48,232 nucleotides of DNA, from the NCBI GenBank assembly GCA_029865885.1, contig JARXAK010000117.1, forward strand, positions 1-48,232, written 5' to 3'. This DNA is from Rhizobium sp. (GTDB lineage Bacteria > Pseudomonadota > Alphaproteobacteria > Rhizobiales > Rhizobiaceae). The notes beneath the pieces are model-generated. The model was not told the origin of the DNA. It saw only the letters and a list, made by a program, of their open reading frames with translations, and did not search any database. Every line of letters starts with the position of its first letter. Positions within the stretch are counted from its first letter, which is position 1. A program made the position numbers and the translations under genes. This document shows positions 17,044-26,746 of this stretch, piece by piece.

Positions 17044-18085
17044 GGGCGTGGTTTTCGCTGATCGGCGCGGTGATCGTGGCAAGCGCGCGCTCCACCCTCG
17101 GTGTCGAACCCGCATCATCAAGCGGGTCGCGGCGCAGGCGATGGCAGAGCACCATCGGCGCGATGTCGGCGACGTCGTCCCAGGTCACGAGCTTGCGGCC
17201 TGCAAGGGCTGCGGCTGCTCGGCTGGCGCGCATCAGGGTCAGTTCGCCGCGCATGCCGTCGATACCGAGCCTCAGACAGAGTTGCGACATGCGCATGACC
17301 ACATGATCGGGGATTTCGACCTGACGAATGATCTTGCGGGCGGCGACCACACGCCTGCCCACGGCTGCATCGCGCTTGGCCCAGAGCTTGCCGAAACTGA
17401 CCGGATCGGTCTCGTAGCTATCGCGGCGGCGGATGACCTCGATGCGCTGGTCGAGATCATCGATGGTGCGCACATCCACGGAGAGACCGAAACGATCGAG
17501 CAATTGCGGGCGAAGATCGCCTTCCTCCGGATTGCCGCTGCCGACAAGGACGAAGCGGGCGGCATGGCGGATACTGAGACCCTCTCGCTCGACCACGTTG
17601 ACGCCGGATGCTGCGGCATCGAGCAGGAGGTCGATGAGATGATCCTCCAGCAGGTTGATTTCGTCGATATAGAGGAAGCCTCGGTTGGCCGCTGCCAGAA
17701 GGCCCGGCTCGAAATGCTTCTCGCCGGCGACGAGGGCCTTTTCGATGTCGAGCGAGCCGCAGACACGGTCTTCGGTTGCGCCGAGCGGCAGGTCGATCAT
17801 CGGGGCGCGATGCTTGACGATCGCTGGCGGCTTCTGGCCTGCTGCCGGATTGCAGACGGGGCAGGCGGATTGCGGCTCGGCCGGCAGGCAGTTGTAGCGG
17901 CAGCCGCTGCGTGTTTCGATTGCCGGCAGGAGCTCGGTCAGGGCGCGGACAGCGGTCGATTTCCCCGTGCCGCGGTCGCCGAAGATCAGCACGCCGCCCA
18001 GCAGAGGTTCGACCGCTGCCATCAGGAGGGCCTTTTTCATGTCCTCCTGCGCGACGATCGCGGCGAATGGGAAGGGTTGGGCCAT
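17036..18085 (-). CDS. bchI: Magnesium chelatase ATPase subunit I
   Basis: 349-residue AAA+ ATPase. Walker A GDRGTGKST is at 36-44, Walker B FLYIDEINLL has Asp141-Glu142, and the arginine-finger and sensor region (GNPEEGDLRPQLLDRFGL) follows. A Cys-containing insertion (CRYNCLPAEP...CPVC) is typical of BchI. It is the first gene of the bchIDO-crtIB operon, and a PpsR-type palindrome lies 21 bases upstream of the start codon, placed to block transcription. Confidence 0.97.
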   Translation of the reverse strand: MAQPFPFAAIVAQEDMKKALLMAAVEPLLGGVLIFGDRGTGKSTAVRALTELLPAIETRSGCRYNCLPAEPQSACPVCNPAAGQKPPAIVKHRAPMIDLPLGATEDRVCGSLDIEKALVAGEKHFEPGLLAAANRGFLYIDEINLLEDHLIDLLLDAAASGVNVVEREGLSIRHAARFVLVGSGNPEEGDLRPQLLDRFGLSVDVRTIDDLDQRIEVIRRRDSYETDPVSFGKLWAKRDAAVGRRVVAARKIIRQVEIPDHVVMRMSQLCLRLGIDGMRGELTLMRASRAAAALAGRKLVTWDDVADIAPMVLCHRLRRDPLDDAGSTPRVERALATITAPISENHAHG

Positions 18086-18105
18086 GAGTCCCGCCTCAGC
18101 TTGAG

Positions 18106-18123
18106 TGTAAAATTTAGTTTACA
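18106..18123. promoter_or_regulatory. PpsR/CrtJ operator upstream of bchI
   Basis: A perfect TGT-N12-ACA palindrome with an AT-rich centre lies just upstream of bchI, between it and the terminator of the RND operon. By analogy with characterised PpsR/CrtJ sites it should repress bchIDO-crtIB in oxygen. The bases after it (CTTTTTGATGTC) match the flank of the bchC site in 11 of 12 positions. Confidence 0.8.
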
Positions 18124-18167
18124 CTTTTTGATGTCGCTTTGAAGGGGGTGTGGCGAAATTCTTGAGG

Positions 18168-18203
18168 CCCAAAGAAAATGGCCGCACTTGCGGCGCGGCC
18201 ATT
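18168..18203 (-). terminator. Rho-independent terminator of the RND efflux operon
   Basis: On the minus strand a perfect 9-bp stem, AATGGCCGC (18203-18195) with GCGGCCATT (18185-18177), around a 9-base loop is followed by TTTTCTTT. It lies 24 bases after the RND stop codon and insulates bchI from the pump operon, which is transcribed in the same direction. Confidence 0.85.
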
Positions 18204-18226
18204 CGCCTTCGGCTTGGTGACGTCGC

Positions 18227-21468
<3,242 letters not shown>

Positions 21469-21472
<4 letters not shown>

Positions 21473-22446
21473 TTCGTCACCACGACATCACCGGCTGCAA
21501 GGCCGGACAGGATCTCGATCTGAGGCGCGCCCTCAAGCTCGATGGCTTCACCGACGACCACGGCGCGTTCGACGACTTCGTCGCCTTCACGGACTGCGAC
21601 GAAGTCGATGCCGGCCCGGTTGGTGAGGCTTTCGGCAGGCACCAGCAGCGCCTCGCGCTCGCCGACCGGCAGCTCGACCAGAACGCGGGCTGCGACGAAA
21701 TCGGTGTCGAGACCCTCGACCTCGACATCGGCGGTGACGCGACCGCCTTCGATTTGCGGATAGATCTTCACCAGTTCGCCCTGAAGCTTTTCGCCACCGG
21801 CCTCAATACGGATCGGTGCGCCCTGGGTGAGTTCGTGGGCGTGGCGTTCGGGGATCGCCAGCCGCAGGAAAAAGCCGCCGCCGGCGATGGTGGCGACGGT
21901 CTCGCCAGCCATCACGACAGCATCGCGCGTCACGGGAACGGAGATCACACGGCCATCGGAGGGGGCGACAACCGCGCCTTCGGAGGCCTGCTGCACGAGA
22001 ACGGACCGCTGCGCTTCGGCCTGACGGACCTGGTTGGTGATCACGTCGAGCTGGGTTCTGAGCTGATCGAGGCGCTGGGTGCTGGCGGCGCCGCTGCGGA
22101 CCAGTCGATCCGCGCGGTCGAGCTCGACTTTTGCATCCTTCATCGAGGCATCAAGGCCCTGAAGCTGGGCGTCGACCGCCTTGATCTGGAAGTCGATCTT
22201 GTCGTCCTTGATCTCGGCGATCACGTCGCCGGCCTTGACGAGGTCGCCCTCGGTGACATCAAGCCGAACCATGGTGCCACCGAGGCGCGCTCTTGCGAGC
22301 ACGCTGTTGCGTGGCTGGATCTGGCCATAGACCGCCTTCATCTCCGGAATGCTGACGGTCGCAAGCTTGAGATCCGTCGCCTGGGCGGCGGTCAGTCCCC
22401 CAGTCGTCATGGCGGCGAGCAGGGTGATGAGGGCGGACTTCTGCAT
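21469..22446 (-). CDS. RND efflux membrane fusion (HlyD-type) periplasmic adaptor
   Basis: 325-residue adaptor linking the RND permease to an outer-membrane channel. A signal peptide (MQKSALITLLAAMTTGGLTA, cleavage after the Ala-rich stretch) is followed by a lipoyl/biotinyl-like half motif (LDVTEGDLVKAGDVIAEI), a coiled-coil hairpin (about 85-145) and beta-barrel domains. Start at 22446 has GAGGAA 9-10 bases upstream. No outer-membrane TolC-like gene lies next to it, so it presumably uses one from elsewhere. Confidence 0.9.
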
Positions 22447-22457
22447 GGCGGGGTTCC

Positions 22458-22658
22458 TCAGAATGCGGTGCCGGGACGCAGCCCCAGCTTGCGGAAAATC
22501 ATGGCTGCCGGGCAAAAGCCGGTGAAGGCCGACTGTATCATGTTCACGCCGATGAAAGCGGTGAACCAGAGGAAGCCGGGATGGACGAAATGGGTGAGCA
22601 GCAGGGACACCAGGACCATGAAGCCAGCGAAGAGAAGGACGGCGCGGTCGATCGACAT
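22458..22658 (-). CDS. DUF2892 (YgaP-like membrane domain) small protein
   Basis: 66-residue protein with two hydrophobic helices and the family's NMIQSAFTGFCPAAMIFRKLGL end, like the membrane part of the rhodanese YgaP. In other bacteria such proteins are found beside sulfurtransferases and SqrR/BigR regulators. Start MSIDRAVLL at 22658 has AAGGAG 7 bases upstream. It is the first gene after arsR, with a palindromic stretch just upstream, and runs into the membrane fusion gene after 11 bases. Confidence 0.85.
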   Translation of the reverse strand: MSIDRAVLLFAGFMVLVSLLLTHFVHPGFLWFTAFIGVNMIQSAFTGFCPAAMIFRKLGLRPGTAF

Positions 22659-22671
22659 GATTTTCTCCTTA

Positions 22672-22702
22672 AGATACATATCTACGATAATACGTATGTA
22701 TT
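22672..22702. promoter_or_regulatory. Candidate ArsR-type operator upstream of the DUF2892-RND genes
   Basis: Two adjacent inverted repeats lie within 31 bases: AGATA-CA-TATCT (22672-22683) and AATAC-GTAT-GTATT (22689-22702, containing the palindrome ATACGTAT). They sit between arsR and the DUF2892 start and resemble the element in front of arsR. Assignment to the neighbouring repressor is inferred. Confidence 0.5.
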
Positions 22703-22760
22703 GGATAAATGAAAGTCAAGCCGCGAGCGTCGTTCCTCTTTGCGGCTCGGTACCGGGTCT

Positions 22761-23078
22761 TCAGGCGACGCAGTCAGATGTCTTGCAGAAGCTGTTGTAG
22801 AGGGTGCCGATCACGGCTCGCGCCGGTTCGCTCTCGATCCGGTACCAGATGGTCTGGCCGTCGCGTCGTCCGGCGATAATCTTTTCCCGGCGCAGCAGCG
22901 CCAGATGCTGGGAGACTGTGCTGTCGCGGATGCCCAGAAATTCCGCCAGCTGCCCGACAGAATGCTCTCCATCGGCGAGGCGGCAAAGGATCAGCAGCCG
23001 ATAGCGGTTTGACAGCGACTTCAGCAGTTCGCTGGCCATATCGGCGCCGGCCTTCATCTGTTCAGGATCAATCTTCAT
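22761..23078 (-). CDS. ArsR-family repressor of the SqrR/BigR persulfide-sensing type
   Basis: 105-residue winged-helix repressor. The recognition helix is in STVSQHLALLRREKIIAGRR. It has Cys32 (LLILCRLADGEHS) and Cys98 (YNSFCKT), exactly 66 residues apart, the spacing of the two cysteines that form a polysulfide bridge in SqrR (41/107) and BigR (42/108); Cys103 is extra. The metal-binding ELCV motif of arsenic sensors is absent. It is the first gene of an operon with DUF2892 and the RND pump and diverges from the DUF442 gene. In Rhodobacter capsulatus SqrR also represses photosynthesis genes in response to sulfide, which makes its position beside this photosynthesis cluster notable. Confidence 0.9.
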   Translation of the reverse strand: MKIDPEQMKAGADMASELLKSLSNRYRLLILCRLADGEHSVGQLAEFLGIRDSTVSQHLALLRREKIIAGRRDGQTIWYRIESEPARAVIGTLYNSFCKTSDCVA

Positions 23079-23094
23079 AGATACGAATATATCT
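23079..23094. promoter_or_regulatory. Candidate auto-operator at the arsR start
   Basis: AGATA-N6-TATCT directly abuts the arsR start codon (23078). The same AGATA/TATCT arms occur before DUF2892, so this is a plausible autoregulatory site. Inferred from symmetry only. Confidence 0.45.
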
Positions 23095-23206
23095 CATAAT
23101 CGTCGGCTGGCAAGTGTTGACATGACGTCTCTGCTCACAAATATATACAAAATCATATGTGTTTTCTCCGCTGACAGGCGGAATCCCCTCAGTGAAGGAA
23201 TTGTCC

Positions 23207-23542
23207 ATGAGCATCCGCAGCATCGATCCAAGCTTCCACGTCACAGGTCAGATCAAGCCGTCGCAACTGGCCGAGATTGCTGGGCTCGGCTTCAAGACGG
23301 TCATCTGCATGCGCCCTGACAAGGAGGGTTTCCTCCAGCCGTCCTTCGATGAGATTGCAGTTGCAGCACGAGATGCAGGCCTCACGGCGCATTACCTGCC
23401 CGTCGTTCCAGGATCTCTGTCGTTCGAGCAGGCGCAAAGGTTGAAGGGCATCCTCACCACACAGTCCGGCCCGATTCTGGCCTATTGTGCCTCCGGCCAG
23501 CGCTGTGCCACCGCCTATGAAATGGCGAAGCGCGTTGCCTAG
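23207..23542 (+). CDS. DUF442 / TIGR01244-type sulfurtransferase-phosphatase domain protein
   Basis: 111-residue protein with the fold shared by dual-specificity phosphatases and rhodaneses. The active-site loop is AYCASGQRCATA, a Cys-x4-Arg loop as in this family. N-terminal SIRSIDPSFHVTGQI and GFKTVICMRPD are typical. In Xylella and Agrobacterium this domain is part of Blh, the product of the BigR operon that handles H2S; here it stands alone without the beta-lactamase-like dioxygenase domain. It diverges from arsR and is probably under the same control. Start chosen at 23207 (MSIRSID); GAAGGAA precedes it. Confidence 0.85.
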   Translation: MSIRSIDPSFHVTGQIKPSQLAEIAGLGFKTVICMRPDKEGFLQPSFDEIAVAARDAGLTAHYLPVVPGSLSFEQAQRLKGILTTQSGPILAYCASGQRCATAYEMAKRVA

Positions 23543-23663
23543 GCTGTGAAAGCCCTGTCGTGCGGATCAGCAGGTCCTGCATTAGTCTGGACTACAAGAT
23601 TTACCAATCGACGGGATCGGCGAATTGGCATCCTATGGGCACCTCTTGTCTGGAGAGTGGCCT

Positions 23664-24551
23664 ATGGATCAACGGCTTCCCGAACTCGACCTGGAACGAT
23701 TGTTCGTCCACCCCGGTGTCGAGAAGCATTTGGAGCAACCTGTCTGGCAACTGGCGAGCACCTATGTCGCCAATCCGGCTTTCGACAGGGCCATGCTTGC
23801 CTATTGCCGCAGCATGGTGGAGGCCAGCGCCCTTCGCTGGCCCGTCAACAAGATCTTCGCCCAGAAGATGCGCTACATCACCTGTTACATGCTGATCGGG
23901 CTTGCTGCACATTTCGAAGAGGGGACAGGGCCGGCGCCGACCATGACTTTGCTGCATACCATGGTGCCCGGCAGTTCCCGGCAGGTCAGTGACCTGATCT
24001 CGGGTTTGCGGGTTGGCGGCTATGTCGTGTCGGAACAGAATGCCCTCGACAGGCGTGAGATACGGTTGCATCCCACGCCGGCATTGATCAACGAAATCGC
24101 CCGTTCCCCGCTGGCCTTCATCGCGTCCTCGGCATTGCTGGAACACCACACACTGCATGAGACACTGTGCGCCGATACCGCCCGTCTCCGCAGTCTCATC
24201 GGGCGATCGACGACGGCCTTCCGTTCCATGGATGTGCTGTTCGGCCCATTCGAGACGGTGATCGACTTTACGAGCCGCGACAGTGGCTATCTCATGCTCT
24301 GCGCCTTGATGGGCGCCCATCTGGCACGATCGATGGACGAAAGCTGGGACCTGCCGCTGACCTATGACGCGCTGTCGCAGAGGTTCCAGGTGTCCCGCCA
24401 GCATGTCGGCAATGTTCTGTCGCTGGCGACGACACGCAGACTGCTGACACTTCAGGGTGGTCGCATTGGCGATGTCGCCCCCCGACTGCTGACGGAGTTC
24501 TCCTGGTGGAGCGCCGGGCAGATGGCGCATTTCACCATGCTCGCGAGGTGA
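23664..24551 (+). CDS. Predicted DNA-binding regulator with two winged-helix-like segments
   Basis: 295-residue soluble protein that I do not recognise as a named family. The start MDQRLPELDLERLF at 23664 has GGAGAG upstream. Two segments look like winged helices: about 85-150 (TLLHTMVPGSSRQVSDLISGL...GYV, MarR-like) and about 230-275 (YDALSQRFQVSRQHVGNVLSL, a clear helix-turn-helix). Between them is a helical linker with LLEHHTLHETL. No membrane segment or signal peptide. It stands alone between the DUF442 gene and cheW, so no operon clue exists. Confidence 0.7.
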   Translation: MDQRLPELDLERLFVHPGVEKHLEQPVWQLASTYVANPAFDRAMLAYCRSMVEASALRWPVNKIFAQKMRYITCYMLIGLAAHFEEGTGPAPTMTLLHTMVPGSSRQVSDLISGLRVGGYVVSEQNALDRREIRLHPTPALINEIARSPLAFIASSALLEHHTLHETLCADTARLRSLIGRSTTAFRSMDVLFGPFETVIDFTSRDSGYLMLCALMGAHLARSMDESWDLPLTYDALSQRFQVSRQHVGNVLSLATTRRLLTLQGGRIGDVAPRLLTEFSWWSAGQMAHFTMLAR

Positions 24552-24729
24552 CGAGGATATCTCGGTCTACAGGTACGGATTCTCCCAGTTGATTTAGATA
24601 TTCTTTAATTACTGGTGGGCTAAATTGATTTGGAGTGCAGAGCGAGTCTCTGCCGCCGGCATCCCCGGCGCCACAACATCGAGACAAGGTGCCGGCCGAC
24701 GCGCAGGCCTGCAGCAGGAGGAAACGCAG

Positions 24730-25200
24730 ATGAATACGACGTCGAATGCCGCCGATGCCCTCGAAATCATCGCCTTTCGGCTCCACCAGCAGGAGTTCTG
24801 CGTCAAGACGACATCAATCCGCGAAATCCGCGGCTGGGCGCCGGTCACGCCGATCCCGCATTCTCCCTACGAAGTCCTCGGTGTCATGAACCTGCGCGGA
24901 ACGGTCATTCCGATCGTCGACCTCGCCGTCAAACTCGGCATGCCGGCCGCCCAGGCAACGGAACGCAGCGCCGTCGTGGTCACGGAAGTCAACGGCATGA
25001 CCGTCGGTCTGCTGGTCGACGGCGTGTCCGATATCCTGACCGTCTCCGGCAGCACGCTGCAGCCGCTCCCGGCTGCGACCGGTCCGAGCGCCGCCTTCTC
25101 CGACGGCATCATCGCGCATGACAAGAGCATGATCTGCTTCCTCAGCCTCGAGCGCATGTTCGGCGAAGACGACCCGTCCTCCTGGGGCATGGCGGCCTGA
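24730..25200 (+). CDS. cheW: CheW-type chemotaxis coupling protein
   Basis: 156-residue CheW domain protein that couples chemoreceptors to a CheA kinase. Family features: IIAFRLHQQEFCVKTTSIREI at about 16-36, PHSPYEVLGVMNLRGTVIPIVDL at about 50-73, and VNGMTVGLLVDGVSDILTV at about 90-110. Start at 24730 has CAGGAGGA 7-8 bases upstream. No cheA, mcp or other che gene is next to it, so it is an orphan copy. The gap of 178 bases before it is AT-rich near 24590-24625 and may hold its promoter. Confidence 0.93.
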   Translation: MNTTSNAADALEIIAFRLHQQEFCVKTTSIREIRGWAPVTPIPHSPYEVLGVMNLRGTVIPIVDLAVKLGMPAAQATERSAVVVTEVNGMTVGLLVDGVSDILTVSGSTLQPLPAATGPSAAFSDGIIAHDKSMICFLSLERMFGEDDPSSWGMAA

Positions 25201-25215
25201 TCCTTAGAGCAGACA

Positions 25216-25251
25216 GGGCAGGTTGGCTCGGCCTTCCTGCCCGCTGGCAGG
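25216..25251 (+). terminator. Possible terminator with two alternative hairpins after cheW
   Basis: GGGCAGG (25216-25222) can pair with CCTGCCC (25236-25242), or CCTGCC (25236-25241) can pair with GGCAGG (25246-25251). The second is followed after a short gap by GTTTT. The two stems exclude each other. It probably ends the cheW transcript. Confidence 0.4.
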
Positions 25252-25423
25252 GCGCTGCCGTTTTCGTCACATTTTGTTTGCCATTGCTCTCGAAAGAGTT
25301 GTGCCGCCCACGCGCCGCTCACGGATAATTGCGACTTTTTTAAGTGTTTGAGCCCAGCGTCGATGGCGAACGGCTTCCGCAATTCCCATCTTTGTAGCAG
25401 GATGTCGTCAGAGGAGCACCGAG

Positions 25424-25648
25424 GTGACGCAGTCCCCGCATAACCTGACCGAAGACCTTCTGGGCCGTCTTGGCGAAGCTCTGGCCGGCACGCATGGCCG
25501 CGAGGTTTCGCTCGACGCCGTGAAGTCGCTCGTCCAGCTCGAAGTCCAGGATTGGAACATCGACCGCTGTCCAGACGACGGCCGCTCAGGGACTGCCCGC
25601 CCCGAGCAGCCGCTCATCGGTCATCGCATCCGTCTCTCGTCAGACTGA
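25424..25648 (+). CDS. Small hypothetical protein
   Basis: 74-residue hydrophilic protein from a GTG start with AGGAG 8 bases upstream (25424). The N-terminal 45 residues look like an amphipathic helix pair (LLGRLGEALAGTHGREVSLDAVKSL, read in parts); the rest is polar and likely disordered. No recognised domain. It ends 6 bases before the end of algL, which converges on it. Coding status rests on ribosome site and codon use. Confidence 0.5.
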   Translation: MTQSPHNLTEDLLGRLGEALAGTHGREVSLDAVKSLVQLEVQDWNIDRCPDDGRSGTARPEQPLIGHRIRLSSD

Positions 25649-25654
25649 TCCCGC

Positions 25655-26743
25655 TCAGTTCTGGACCGTAATGGTGCAGCTGATGCGCTGCCCCTCGTAT
25701 TGTTTCGTCTGGTTGCCGCCCAGCTTCGAGTTGGCCAGAGGCCTGAGCGAACCAAACTCCGTCACCATCTCCACATCATTGGTCAGGGCCACATAGGGCT
25801 CCAACCAGGCGATCGACGAAAGATTGTTCTTCAACCCCGGCTTGACCGTCTGGCTCTTGCCGTTGATCTTCTGGACGATCGTCGGGTCCTTCACGGCGGC
25901 GATCGAGAAATGCGCCATGGTGCTGAGCTTTTCCAGATCCGCGCCACCCTTGCCATAGCCCGCCTCGCACAGCCTTGCGACAGACGTGACCAGGGGCGTC
26001 ATGGCATGCAGCTGATAATGCAAGGCGTATCGCTGGCGGTTCATCTCCAGCGGCAGACTGCCATCCGCCGCTGCGTCGGTGATCATGGTGTTGTTGCTCA
26101 GGATCGACCACTCGACGAGGCCTCGGTCGCGATTGAGCACGCCGACCTCACCGACGGCCAAGCTCGCCCAGGCGCGCAGATTGTTGCGCGCCGCACCTTT
26201 GGTTGCTTCGGTTTCGAAGAAATAGACGGTCTCCTGCGCCCGCTTCAGCAGCCACTTCTCGATGATGCGCTCCCGGTCGTGCAGACCCGGCACCTGGTCG
26301 CGGCTTTCGGCGTAGAGAATGGCAAGCCCGCCGATCCGCGAGGGGACGGACAGCTTGGCATTGAAGGTCCGCATGTCGTTCAGTGCATCGGCCTTGGCCC
26401 AGCTATAGATGGAATCCACCACGCAGCGTTGGTAGGCTCGGCGGGTTGCGACGTCCTTCTCGGTCTGTGCCTTCGATACGATTTTCGCCAGGTTCTGAAT
26501 GAACTGGTCGATGGGTTTCAGCGCCTTTGTGACGGCTGCATCGGATTCTTCGTCAATGTCGGATCTGGTCTGTGAACCGTCTTCGTAACGGCTGCCAAAG
26601 CCAAGGCTCATGACCGGTGTCGGTGTCTTGAAGCAGGTCTCCCCGGCTGCTTGTGCCGAAGGGGCTGCGGTCAAGGCGGCGGCGATGGCGAGCAGCGAGG
26701 CTGCGACGTGGCGGTTCAGTGTCCATCTGGTGCGATCTGCCAA
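25655..26743 (-). CDS. algL: AlgL-like periplasmic alginate lyase family (PL5) protein, catalytic His replaced
   Basis: 362-residue secreted protein; signal peptide ends at about AQA (32). In the alginate operons of Pseudomonas the lyase trims or clears polymer in the periplasm. The family's NNHxxW motif reads NNLRAW (187-192), so the catalytic His is Leu189. Arg238 and Tyr243 of the second motif (RQRYALHYQLHAMTPL) are kept, but the His after Tyr is Gln, and the Lys of the N-terminal KYEG-like motif looks like Arg52. Activity is therefore doubtful. The start is a TTG at 26743 with GGAGGG 7 bases upstream; it lies 3 bases after the AlgK-like stop and is the last gene of the operon. Confidence 0.85.
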   Translation of the reverse strand: MADRTRWTLNRHVAASLLAIAAALTAAPSAQAAGETCFKTPTPVMSLGFGSRYEDGSQTRSDIDEESDAAVTKALKPIDQFIQNLAKIVSKAQTEKDVATRRAYQRCVVDSIYSWAKADALNDMRTFNAKLSVPSRIGGLAILYAESRDQVPGLHDRERIIEKWLLKRAQETVYFFETEATKGAARNNLRAWASLAVGEVGVLNRDRGLVEWSILSNNTMITDAAADGSLPLEMNRQRYALHYQLHAMTPLVTSVARLCEAGYGKGGADLEKLSTMAHFSIAAVKDPTIVQKINGKSQTVKPGLKNNLSSIAWLEPYVALTNDVEMVTEFGSLRPLANSKLGGNQTKQYEGQRISCTITVQN

Positions 26744-26746
26744 TGG

